From the NCBI RefSeq assembly GCF_029227915.1, contig NC_079883.1, positions 29,204,001-29,268,000 of the forward strand: a stretch of DNA of 64,000 nt, given 5' to 3'. Below the pieces are notes generated by a model, which saw only the letters and a list, made by a program, of their open reading frames with translations, did not search any database and had not been told where the DNA came from. This document shows, in pieces, positions 52,122 to 64,000 of the stretch. Made by a program: the position numbers and the translations under genes. The number at the start of each line of letters is the position of its first letter. Position 1 is the stretch's first letter. Source of the stretch: Hydractinia symbiolongicarpus. Its lineage: Eukaryota > Cnidaria > Hydrozoa > Anthoathecata > Hydractiniidae.

Positions 52122-52493
52122 CTTCTTAATTTGACGTGATGGCTGGAATTCAGCGATTACATTAAGCTCCGTGGTAGCGCTTTATTTAAAAATTTAGATA
52201 AATAAGTCTTTTCTTACTGTTGGACCAATCCTGGCCGCTAGCATGCGCTGAATAAAGAGGAACAGTTTCAAATACTACATTTCATTGACTTTCTAGCGGT
52301 ATAAATCCGTTTGAGTTACAACGGTTGCGTCACATATTCCTACCAACATGTACTTAGCGAAAGTATTCGTATAATACTAGGTTGTATCGCTTTAACAGTG
52401 AAACGAGTGACTGTGGGAATTAATTGAACTGACTCTGGATTATGTCCTTATAAATGTGACAGATGAGCCAATTGGTCTCCAAGGAATAACTTT
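52122..52493. repeat. Hybrid B/A monomer at the end of the ordered zone
   Basis: The monomer begins as type B (ggccgctagcatgcg, tacttagcgaaagtattcg, ggttgtatcgc) and switches within 52391-52406 to an A tail (acgagtgactgtgggaatt). One T is missing at the junction (cgctttaac instead of cgcttttaac). Downstream monomers no longer follow the 19.9-kb order. Confidence 0.75.
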
Positions 52494-55400
52494 CTTCTTA
52501 ATTTAACGTGATGGCTGGAATTCAGCGATTACATTAAGCTCCGTGGTAGCGCTTTATTTAAAAATTTAGATAAATAAGTCTTTTCTTACTGTTGGACCAA
52601 TCCTGGCCGTTAGCATGCGCTGAATAAAGAGGAACAGTTTCAAATACTACATTTCATTGACTTTCTAGCGGTATAAATCCGTTTGAGTTTCAACGGTTGC
52701 GTCACATATTCGTACCAACATGTATTTAATGATTTTTTTCCGATGTGACTAAGTTGCATCGCTTTTAACAGTGAAATGATTGACTGTGGGAGTTAATTGA
52801 ACTGATTCTGGACTGTGACCTTGTAAATGCGATAAATGAGCCAATTGGACACCAAGGAATAACATTTTTCTTCATTCGACATGATTGCTGGAATTCAGCG
52901 ATTACACTGGGCGCTGTGGTAGTGCTTTATATAAAAATTTAGATAAGTAAAACTTTTTTTACTGTGGGACTAATCCTGTTCGTTAGCACGCGCTGAAGAA
53001 ATAGCGACAGTTTCAAAAACAACATTTCATTGACTTTCTAACGGTATAAATCCGTTCGAGTTGCAACGGTTGCGTCACATATTCGTACCAACATGTACTT
53101 AGCGAAGGTATTCGTATAATACTAGGTTGCATCGCTTTTAACAGTGAAACGTTTGACTGTGGGACTTAATTGAACTGATTTTGAACTTTGATCTTATAAA
53201 TGTGATAAATGAGTCAGTTTGAGTACAAGAAGTAACATTCTTCTTAATTTGACTTGATTGCTGGAACTCAGCGATTGCACTGGGCACTGTGGTAGCGCTT
53301 TATTTAAAAATTTAGATAAATAAGACTTTTTTTACTGTGGGACTAATCCTGGTCGTTACCACGCGCTGAAGAAATAGAGACATTCTCAAAAACTACATTT
53401 CATCAACTTCTTGGCGGTATCAATCCGTTTGAGTTACAACGGTTGCGTCACATATTCGTATCAACATGTATTTAGCGATAGTATTCTGATATTACTAGGT
53501 TGCATCGCCTTTAACAGTGAAACGATTGACTGTGGGACTTAATTGAACTAACTTTGGACTGTGACCTTATGAATGTGATAAATGAGCCAGTTTGATTACA
53601 AGAAGTAACATTCTTCTTAATTTGACTTGATTGCTGAAACTCAGCGATTACAGTGGGCACTGTGGTAATTCTTTGTTAAAAAATGAAGATAAATAAGTCT
53701 GTTTTTACTGTGGGACCAATCCTAGCCGTTAATTCGCGCTGAAGAAAGAGAGACAGTTTCAAAAACTACATTTCATTGACTTTCTAACGGTGTCAATCCG
53801 TTTGAGTTACAACAGTTGCGTCACATATTCGTACCAACATGTATTTAGTGATTTTCTTCCAATTTTACTAAGTTGTATTGCTTTTAACAGTGAAACGAGT
53901 GACTGTGGGAATTAATATTGAACTGACTCTGGACTATGTCCTTATAAATGTGACAGATGAGCCAATTGGTCTCCAAGGAATAACTTTCTTCTTAATTTGA
54001 CGTGATGGTTGGAATTCAGCGATTACATTAAGCTCCGTGGTAGCGCTTTATTTAAAAGTTTAGATAAATAAGTCTTTTCTTACTGTTGGACCAATCCTGG
54101 CCGTTAGCATGCGCTGAATAAAGAGGAACAGTTTCAAATACTACATTTCATTGACTTTCTAGCGGTATAAATCCGTTTGAGTTTCAACGATTGCGTCACA
54201 TATTCGTACCAACATGTACTTAGCGAAAGTATTCGTATAATACTAGGTTGCATCGCTTTATACAGTGAAACGTTTGACTGTGGGACTTAATTGAACTGAT
54301 TTTGAACTTTGACCTTATGAATGTGATAAATGAGCTAGTTTGACTACAAGAAGCAACATTCTTCTTAATTTGACTTGCTTGCTGGAACTCAGCGATTACA
54401 GTGGGCACTGTGGTAACTCTTTGTTAAAAAATGAAGATAAATAAGTCTGTTTTTATTGTGGGGCCAATCCTAGCCGTTAATTCGCGCTGAAAAAAGAGAG
54501 ACAGTTTCAAAAACTACATTTCATTGACTTTCTAACGGTATCTATCCGCTTGAGTTACAACTGTTGCGTCACATATTTGTCCCCACATGTATTTAGCGAT
54601 AGTATTCGGATATTACTAGGTTGCATCGCTTTTAACTTTGAAACATTTGACTGTGGGACATAATTGAACTGATTTTGGACTTTGACCTTATGAATATGAT
54701 AAGTGAGCCAGTTTGACTACAAGAAGTAACATTCTTCTTAATTTGACTTGATTGCTGGAACTCAGCGATTACAGTGGTCAGTGTGGTAACTCTTTGTTAA
54801 AAAATGAAGATAAATAAGTCTGGTTTTACTGTGGGACCAATCCTAGCCGTTAATTCGCGCTGAAGAAAGAGAGACAGTTTCAAAAACTACATTTCATTGA
54901 CTTTCTAATGGTGTCAATCCGTTTGAGTTACAACGGTTGCGTCACATATTCGTACCAACATGTATTTAGTGTTTTTCTTCCAATTTTACTAAGTTGTATT
55001 GCTTTTAACAGTAAAACGAGTGACTGTGGGAATTAATTGAACTGACTCTGGACTATGTCCTTATAAATGTGACAGATGAGCCAATTGGTCTCCAAGGAAT
55101 AACTTTCTTCTTAATTTGACGTGATGGCTGGAATTCAGCGATTACATTAAGCTCCGTGGTAGCGCTTTATTTAAAAATTTAGATAAATAAGTCTTTTCTT
55201 ACTGTTGGACCAATCCTGGCCGTTACCATGCGCTGAATAAAGAGGAACAGTTTCAAATACTACATTTCAGTGACTTTCTAGCGGTATAAATCCGTTTGAG
55301 TTTCAACGGTTGCGTCACATATTCGTACCAACATGTACTTAGCGAAAGTATTCGTATAATACTAGGTTGCATCGCTTTTAACAGTGAAACGTTTGACTGT

Positions 55401-58400
55401 GGGACTTAATTGAACTGATTTTGAACTTTGACCTTATGAATGTGATAAATGAGCTTGTTTGACTACAAGAAGTAACATTCTTCTTAATTTGACTTGATTG
55501 CTGGAACTCAGCGATTACAGTGGGCACTGTGGTAACTCTTTGTTAAAAAATGAAGATAAATAAGTCTGTTTTTACTGTAGGACCAATCCTAGCCGTTAAT
55601 TCGCGCTGAAGAAAGAGAGACAGTTTCAAAAACTACATTTCATTGACTTTCTAACCGTGTCAATCTGTTTGAGTTACAACGGTTGCGTCACATATTCGTA
55701 CCAACATGTATTTAGTGATTTTCTTTCAATTTTACTAAGTTGTATTGCTTTTAACAGTGAAACGAGTGACTATGGGAATTAATTGAACTGACTCTGGATT
55801 ATGTCCTTATAAATGTGACAGATGAGCCAATTGGTCTGCAAGGAATAACTTTCTTCTTAATTTGACGTGATGGCTGGAATTCAGCGATTACATTAAGCTC
55901 TGTGGTAGCGCTTTATTTAAAAATTTAGATAAATAAGCCTTTTCTTACTGTTGGACCAATCCTGGCCGTTAGCATGCGCTGAATAAAGAGGAACAGTTTC
56001 AAATACTACATTTCATTGACTTTCTAGCGGTATATATCCGTTTGAGTTGGAACGGTTGCGTCACATATTCGTACCAACATGTACTTAGCGAAAGTATTCG
56101 TATAATACTAGGTTGCATCGCTTTTAACAGTGAAACGTTTGACTGTGGGACTTAATTGAACTGATTTTGAACTTTGATCTCATAAATGTGATAAATGAGT
56201 CAGTTTGAGTACAAGAAGTAACATTCTTCTTAATTTGACTTGATTGCTGGAACTCAGCGATTGCACTGGCCACTGTGGTAGCGTTTTATTTAAAAATTTA
56301 GATAAATAAGACTTTTTTTACTGTGGGACTAATCCTGGTCGTTAGCACGCGCTGAAGAAATAGAGACATTCTCAAAAACTACATTTCATCGACTTCTTGG
56401 CGGTATCAATCCGCTTGAGTTACAACTGTTGCGTCACATATTTGTCCCCACATGTATTTAGCGATAGTATTCGGATATTACTAGGTTGCTTCGCTTTTAA
56501 CCTTGAAACATTTGACTGTGGGACATAATTGAACTGATTTTGGACTTTGACCTTATGAATATGATAAATGAGCCAGTTTGACTACAAGAAGTAACATTCT
56601 TCTTAATTTGACTTGATTGCTGGAACTCAGCGATTACAGTGGTCAGTGTGGTAACTCTTTGTTAAAAAATGAAGATAAATAAGTCTGTTTTTACTGTGGG
56701 ACCAATCCTAGCCGTTAATTCGCGCTGAAGAAAGAGAGACAGTTTCAAAAACTACATTTCATTGACTTTCTAACGGTGTCAATCCGTTTGAGTTACAACG
56801 GTTGCGTCACATATTCGTACCAACATGTATTTAGTGATTTTCTTCCAATTTTACTAAGTTGTATTGCTTTTAACACTGAAACGAGTGACTGTGGGAATTA
56901 ATTGAACTGACTCTGGACTATGTCTTTATAAATGTGACAGATGAGCCAATTGGTCTCCAAGGAATAACTTTCTTCTTAATTTGACGTGATGGCTGGAATT
57001 CAGCGATTACATTAAGCCCTGTGGTAGCGCTTTATTTAAAAATTCAGATAAATATGTCTTTTCTTACTGCTGGACCAATCCTGGCCGTTAGCATGCGCTG
57101 AATAAAGAGGAACAGATTCAAATACTACATTTCATTGACTTTCTAGCGGTATAAATCCGTTCGAGTTGCAACGGTTGCGTCACATATTCGTACCAACATG
57201 TACTTAGCGAAGGTATTCGTATAATACTAGGTTGCATCGCTTTTAACAGTGAAACGTTTGACTGTGGGACTTAATTGAACTGATTTTGAACTTTGATCTT
57301 ATAAATGTGATAAATGAGTCAGTTTGAGTACAAGAAGTAACATTCTTCTTAATTTGACTTGATTGCTGGAACTCAGCGATTGCACTGGGCACTGTGGTAG
57401 CGCTTTATTTAAAAATTTAGATAAATAAGACTTTTTTTACTGTGGGACTAATCCTGGTCGTTACCACGCGCTGAAGAAATAGAGACATTCTCAAAAACTA
57501 CATTTCATCGACTTCTTGGCGGTATCAATCCGTTTGAGTTACAACGGTTGCGTCACATATTCGTATCAACATGTATTTAGCGATAGTATTCTGATATTAC
57601 TAGGTTGCATCGCCTTTAACAGTGAAACGATTGACTGTGGGACTTAATTGAACTAACTTTGGACTGTGACCTGATAAATGTTATAAATGAGCCAACTGGA
57701 CCCAAGAAATAACATTCTTCTTAATTTGACATGATTGCCGGAACTCAGCGATTACGCTGGGCGCTCTGGTAGCACTTCATTTAAAAATTTAAATAAAAAA
57801 GTCATTTTTTACTCTGGGACCAATCCTAGCCGTTATCGCGCGCTGAAGAAATAGCGACAGTTTCAAAAACTACATTTCATTGACTTTCTAACGGTGTCAA
57901 TCCGTTTGAGTTACAACGGTTGCGTCACATATTCGTACCAACATGTATTTAGTGATTTTCTTCCAATTTTACTAAGTTGTATTGCTTTTAACAGTGAAAC
58001 GAGTGACTGTGGGAATTAATTGAACTGACTCTGGACTATGTCTTTATAAATGTGACAGATGAGCCAATTGGTCTCCAAGGAATAACTTTCTTCTTAATTT
58101 GACGTGATGGCTGGAATTCAGCGATTACATTAAGCCCTGTGGTAGCGCTTTATTTAAAAATTTAGATAAATAGGTCTTTTCTTACTGTTGGACCAATCCT
58201 GGCCGTTAGCATGCGCTGAATAAAGAGGAACAGATTCAAATACTACATTTCATTGACTTTCTAGCGGTATAAGTCCGTTAGTGTTACAACGGTTGCGTCA
58301 CATATCCGTACCAACATGTACTTAGCGAAAGTATTCGGATAATACTAGGTTGCATCGTTTTTAACAGTGAAACGTTTGACTGTGGGACTTAATTGAACTG

Positions 58401-61400
58401 ATTTTGAACTTTGACCTTATGAATGTGATAAATGAGCTAGTTTGACTACAAGAAGTAACATTCTTCTTAATTTGACTTGATTGCTGGAACTCAGCGATTA
58501 TAGTGGGCACTGTGGTAACTCTTTGTTAAAAAATGAAGATAAATAAGTCTGTTTTTACTGTGGGACCAATCGTAGCCGTTAATTCGCGCTGAAGAAAGAG
58601 AGACAGTTTCAAAAACTACATTTCATTGACTTTCTAACGGTGTCAATCCGTTTGAGTTACAACGGTTGCGTCACATATTCGTACCAACATGTATTTAGTG
58701 ATTTTCTTTCAATTTTACTAAGTTGTATTGCTTTTAACAGTGAAACGAGTGACTGTGGGAATTAATTGAACTGACTCTGGACTATGTCCTTATAAATGTG
58801 ACAGATGAGCCAATTGGTCTGCAAGGAATAACTTTCTTCTTAATTTGACGTGATGGCTGGAATTCAGCGATTACATTAAGCTCTGTGGTAGCGCTTTATT
58901 TAAAAATTTAGATAAATAAGTCTTTTCTTACTGTTGGACCAATCCTGGCCGTTAGCATGCGCTGAATAAAGAGGAACAGTTTCAAATACTACATTTCATT
59001 GACTTTCTAGCGGTATAAATCCGTTTGAGTTGCAACGGTTGCGTCACATATTCGTACCAACATGTACTTAGCGAAAGTATTCGTATAATACTAGGTTGCA
59101 TCGCTTTTAACAGTGAAACGTTTGACTGTGGGACTTAATTGAACTGATTTTGAACTTTGACCTTATGAATGTGATAAATGAGCTAGTTTGACTACAAGAA
59201 GTAACATTCTTCTTAATTTGACTTGATTGCTGGAACTCAGCGATTACAGTGGGCACTGTGGTAACCCTTTGTTAAAAAATGAAGATAAATAAGTCTGTTT
59301 TTACTGTGGGACCAATCCTAGCCGTTAATTCGCGCTGAAGAAAGAGAGACAGTTTCAAAAACTACATTTCATTGACTTTCTAACGGTGTCAATCCGTTTG
59401 AGTTACAACGGTTGCGTCACATATTCGTACCAACATGTATTTAGTGATTTTCTTTCAATTTAACTAAGTTGTATTGCTTTTAACAGTGAAACGAGTGACT
59501 GTGGGAATTAATTGAACTGACTCTGGACTATGTCCTTATAAATGTGACAGATGAGCCAATTGGTCTGCAAGGAATAACTTTCTTCTTAATTTGACGTGAT
59601 GGCTGGAATTCAGCGATTACATTAAGCTCTGCGGTAGCGCTTTATTTAAAAATTTAGATAAATAAGTCTTTTCTTACTGTTGGACCAATCCTGGCCGTTA
59701 GCATGCGCTGAATAAAGAGGAACAGTTTCAAATACTACATTTCATTGACTTTCTAGCGGTATAAATCCGTTTGAGTTACAACGGTTGCGTCACATATTCC
59801 TACCAACATGTACTTAGCGAAAGTATTCGTATAATACTAGGTTGCATCGCTTTTAACAGTGAAACGTTTGACTGTGGGACTTAATTGAACTGATTTTGAA
59901 CTTTGATCTTATAAATGTGATAAATGAGTCAGTTTGAGTACAAGAAGTAACATTCTTCTTAATTTGACTTGATTGCTGGAACTCAGCGATTGCACTGGGC
60001 ACTGTGGTAGCGTTTTATTTAAAATTTTAGATAAATACGTCTTTTTTTACTGTGGGACTAATCTTGGCCGTTAGCACGCGCTGAACGAAAAGAGACATTC
60101 TCAAAAACTAAATTTCATCGACTTCTTGGCGGTATCAATTCGTTTGAGTTACAACGGTTGCGTCACATATTCGTATCAACATGTATTTAGCGATAGTATT
60201 CTGATATTACTAAGTTGCATCGCCTTTAACAGTGAAACGATTGACTGTGGAACTTAATTGAACTAACTTTAGACTGTGACCTGATAAATGTTATAAATGA
60301 GCCAACTGGACCTAAGAAATAACATTCTTCTTAATTTGACATGATTGCCGGAACTTAGCGATTACGCTGGGCGCTGTGGTAGCACTTCATATAAAAATTT
60401 AAATAAAAAAGTCATTTTTTACTGTGGGACCAATCCTAGCCGTTATCGCGCGCTGAAGAAATAGCGACAGTTTCAAAAACTACATTTCATTGACTTTCTA
60501 ACGGTATCAATCCGCTTGAGTTACAACTGTTGCGTCACATATTCGTCCCCACATGTATTTAGCGATAGTATTCGGATATTACTAGGTTGCATCGCTTTTA
60601 ACATTGAAACATTTGACTGTGGGACTTAATTGAACTGATTTTGGACTTTGACCTTATGAATGTAATAAATGAGCCAGTTTAACTGCAAGAAGTAACATTC
60701 TTCTTAATTTGACTTGATTGCTGGAACTCAGCGATTACAGTGGGCACTGTGGTAACTCTTTGTTAAAAAATAAAGATAAATAAGTCTGTTTTTACTGTGG
60801 GACCAATCCTAGCCGTTAATTCGCGCTGAAGAAAGAGAGACAGTTTCAAAAACGACATTTCATTGACTTTCTAACGCTGTCAATCCGTTTGAGGTACAAC
60901 GGTTGCGTCACATATTCGTACCAACATGTATTTAGTGATTTTCTTCCAATTTTACTAAGTTGTATTGCTTTTAACAGTGAAACGAGTGACTGTGGGAATT
61001 AATTGAACTGACTCTGGACTATGTCCTTATAAATGTGACAGATGAGCCAATTGGTCTCCAAGGAATAACTTTCTTCTTAATTTGACGTGATGGCTGGAAT
61101 TCAGCGATTACATTAAGCCCTGTGGTAGCGCTTTATTTAAAAATTTAGATAAATAGGTCTTTTCTTACTGTTGGACCAATCCTGGCCGTTAGCATGCGCT
61201 GAATAAAGAGGAACAGATTCAAATACTACATTTCATTGACTTTCTAGCGGTATAAGTCCGTTAGTGTTACAACGGTTGCGTCACATATTCGTACCAACAT
61301 GTACTTAGCGAACGTATTCGGATAATACTAGGTTGCATCGTTTTTAACAGTGAAACGTTTGACTGTAGGACTTAATTGAACTGATTTTGAACTTTGATCT

Positions 61401-61446
61401 TATAAATGTGATAAATGAGTCAGTTTGAGTACAAGAAGTAAACATT

Positions 61447-62936
61447 CTTCTTAATTTGACTTGACTGCTGGAACTCAGCGATTGCACTGGGCACTGTGTT
61501 AGGGTTTTATTTAAAAATTAAGTCAAATAAGTCACTTTTAACTGTGGGAGCAATCCCAGCCGTTAGTTCGCGCTGAATAAACAAAGACAGTTTCAAAAAC
61601 TACATTTCATTGACTTTCTAACGGTGTTAATCCGTTTGAGTTACAACGGTTGCGTCACATATTCGTGCCAACATGTATTTGGTGGTTTTTTTCGATGTGA
61701 CTAAGTTGCATCACTTTTAACAGTGAAACGATTGACTGTGGGACTTAATTGAACTGATTCTGGACTGTGACCTTGTAAATGCGATAAATGAGCCAATTGG
61801 GCACCAAGGAATAACATTTTTCTTAATTCGACATGATTGCTGGAATTCAGCGATTACACTGGGCGCTGTGGTAGTGCTTTATTTAAAAATTTAGATAAAT
61901 ACGTCTTTTTTTACTGTGGGACTAATCCTGGCCGTTAGCACGCGCTGAACGAAAAGAGACATTCTCAAAAACTACATTTCATCGACTTCTTGGCGGTATC
62001 AATCCGTTTGAGTTACAACGGTTGCGTCACATATTCGTATCAACATGTATTTAGCGATAGTATTCTGATATTACTAAGTTGCATCGCCTTTAACAGTGAA
62101 ACGATTGACTGTAGGACTTAATTGAACTAACTTTGGACGGTGACCTGATAAATGTTATAAATGAGCCAACTGGACCCAAGAAATAACATTCTTCTTAATG
62201 TGACATGATTGCCGGAACTCAGCGATTACGCTGGGCGCTGTGGTAGCACTACATTTAAAAATTTAAATAAAAAAGTCATTTTTTACTGTGGGACCAATCC
62301 TAGCCGTTATCGCGCGCTGAAGAAATAGCGACAGTTTCAAAAACTACATTTCATTGAATTTCCAACGGTATCAATCCGCTTGAGTTACAACTGTTGCGTC
62401 ACATATTCGTCCCCACATGTATTTAGCGATAGTATTCGGATATTACTAGGTTGCATCGCTTTTAACATTGAAATACTTGACTGTGGGACTTAATTGAACT
62501 GATTTTGGACTTTGACCTTATGAATGTGATAAATGAACCAATTGGGTACCAAGGAATAACATTTTTCTTAATTCGACATGATTGCTGGAATTCAGCGATT
62601 ACACTGGGCGCTGTGGTAGTGCTTTATTTAAAAATTTAGATAAATACGTCCTTTTTTACTGTGGGACTAATCCTGGCCGTTAGCACGCACTGAACGAAAA
62701 GAGACATTCTCAAAAACTACATTTCATCGACTTCTTGGCGGTATCAATCCGTTTGAGTTACAACGGTTGCGTCACATATTCGTACCAACATGTACTTAGC
62801 GAACGTATTCGGATAATACTAGGTTGCATCGTTTTTAACAGTGAAACGTTTGACTGTAGGACTTAATTGAACTGATTTTGAACTTTGATCTTATAAATGT
62901 GATAAATGAGTCAGTTTGAGTACAAGAAGTAACATT
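61447..62936. repeat. 4-monomer higher-order repeat, 1,490 bp, copy 1
   Basis: Monomers at 61447, 61819, 62191 and 62564. Marks are gtgttagggtttt with aagtcaaataag, then cgctgaacgaaaagagac, then gattgccgg with a gttatcgcgcgctg body. The monomer at 62564 is a hybrid: its head is like 61819 and its tail (acttagcgaacgtattcgg, gactgtaggactt) is like 61073. Confidence 0.82.
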
Positions 62937-64000
62937 CTTCTTAATTTGACTTGATTGCTGGAACTCAGCGATTGCACTGGGCACTGTGTTAGCGTTTTAT
63001 TTAAAAATTAAGTTAAATAAGTCACTTTTAACTGTGGGAGCAATCCCAGCCGTTAGTTCGCGCTGAATAAACAAAGACAGTTTCAAAAACTACATTTCAT
63101 TGACTTTCTAACGGTGTTAATCCGTTTGAGTTACAACGGTTGCGTCACATATTCGTGCCAACATGTATTTGGTGGTTTTTTTCGATGTGACTAAGTTGCA
63201 TGGCTTTTAACAGTGAAACGATTGACTGTGGGACTTAATTGAACTGATTCTGGACTGTGACCTTGTAAATGCGATAAATGAGCCAATTGGGCACCAAGGA
63301 ATAACATTTTTCTTAATTCGACATGATTGCTGGAATTCAGCGATTACACTGGGCGCTGTGGTAGTGCTTTATTTAAAAATTTAGATAAATACGTCTTTTT
63401 TTACTGTGGGACTAATCCTGGCCGTTAGAACGCGCTGAACGAAAAGAGACGTTCTCAAAAACTACATTTCATCGACTTCTTGGCGGTATCAATCCGTTTG
63501 AGTTATAACGTTTGCGTCACATATTCGTATCAACATGTATTTAGCGATAGTATTCTGATATTACTAAGTTGCATCGCCTTTAACAGTGAAACGATTGACT
63601 GTGGGACTTAATTGAACTAACTTTGGACTGTGACCTGATAAATGTTATAAATGAGCCAACTGGACCCAAGAAATAACATTCTTCTTAATTTGACATGATT
63701 GCCGGAACTCAGCGATTACGCTGGGCGCTGTGGTAGCACTTCATTTAAAAACTTAAATAAAAAAGTCACTTTTTACTGTGGGACCAATCCTAGCCGTTAT
63801 CGCGCGCTGAAGAAATAGCGACAGTTTCAAAAACTACATTTCATTGACTTTCTAACGGTATCAATCCGCTTGAGTTACAACTGTTGCGTCACATATTCGT
63901 CCCCACATGTATTTAGCGATAGTATTCGGATATTACTAGGTTGCATCGCTTTTAACATTGAAATATTTGACTGTGGGACTTAATTGAACTGATTTTGGAC
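62937..64000. repeat. 4-monomer higher-order repeat, copy 2 (cut by window end)
   Basis: Monomers at 62937, 63309 and 63681 match 61447, 61819 and 62191 at an offset of 1,490 bp with a few base changes (gtgttagcg against gtgttaggg; gttataacgtttgcg near 63504). The unit is cut by the end of the window, so its true extent and copy number are unknown. Confidence 0.8.

Larger units (their letters stand above)
34152..52393. repeat. 373-bp satellite array, block 3
   Basis: Continues from the second insert with an 88-bp monomer tail, then regular monomers from 34240. It follows copy 2 of the super-repeat to about 51913, then runs through one further dimer like the one before it to the hybrid junction near 52391-52406. 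No coding or RNA gene is seen. Confidence 0.96.
52394..64000. repeat. Rearranged 373-bp satellite array, block 4 (about 31 monomers)
   Basis: Monomers at 52494, 52867, 53240, 53613, 53988, 54361, 54734, 55107, 55480, 55853, 56226, 56599, 56972, 57345, 57717, 58090, 58463, 58836, 59209, 59582, 59955, 60327, 60700, 61073, 61447, 61819, 62191, 62564, 62937, 63309 and 63681. The A-B alternation is often broken by C-like and hybrid units, and there are small indels (2 extra bases in aattaatattgaac near 53916; one extra base near 61441). Local repeats have mixed lengths: about 1,865 bp (54734 and 56599), 2,610 bp (57345 and 59955) and about 4,105 bp (53240 and 57345). No insert and no coding sequence is seen. 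Confidence 0.93.

Noticed and set aside
1-64000. CRISPR-like regular repetition
   Set aside because: Repeat units are 373 bp with no unique spacers between short repeats.
1-64000. rDNA spacer subrepeats, histone or 5S gene cluster
   Set aside because: No rRNA, 5S or histone coding sequence is recognisable within any unit, including the 19.9-kb one.

Overview
This window is almost wholly tandemly repeated, AT-rich, non-coding DNA from a eukaryote, most likely centromeric, pericentromeric or other constitutive heterochromatin. I see no protein-coding gene, rRNA, tRNA or CRISPR array. The species cannot be named from the sequence. CpG-containing positions are well kept in the repeat, which hints at a lineage with little CpG methylation, but this is only a hint.

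The building block is a monomer of about 373 bp, with about 163 copies, all in the same orientation. Two main forms, A and B, usually alternate as a 746-bp dimer. A has ggaactcagcg in its head and B has ggaattcagcg, which carries GAATTC. A third group (C-like, with catgattgccgg or catgattgctgg) breaks the alternation at intervals. Dimers are built into larger higher-order repeats: a 9-monomer unit of 3,351 bp (14329-17679, 17680-21030, and a diverged third copy to 24380) and a 2.6-kb stretch repeated 4.1 kb downstream (about 4615-7232 and 8716-11335).

Everything from about 2.2 kb to about 51.9 kb belongs to a super-repeat with a period of 19,911 bp: a partial copy (to 14240), a complete copy (14241-34151) and a partial third copy (34152 to about 51913). 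Copies 2 and 3 differ by only about nine single bases that I noticed, plus one extra 746-bp dimer in copy 3 (48392-49137). Each of the first two copies ends in the same 1,679-bp non-satellite insert (12562-14240 and 32473-34151).

The insert is unrelated to the 373-bp satellite. Much of it is an old, degenerate tandem array of about 96-bp units, with a seven-unit super-period of about 671 bp. On the minus strand its left edge looks like a Helitron 3' end: a 5-bp-stem hairpin, 9 nt, then CTAG, flanked by A and T. Its right edge is not a clean Helitron 5' end. The best reading is a decayed non-autonomous Helitron-like element carrying its own satellite, trapped in the array and amplified as part of the 19.9-kb unit.

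From about 51.9 kb to the end the super-repeat order breaks down. No third insert appears. The array becomes a mosaic of hybrid monomers and shorter higher-order repeats, ending in a 1,490-bp four-monomer repeat (61447-62936, then 62937 to the window end). The window therefore seems to cross from a recently homogenised zone into an older, rearranged one.
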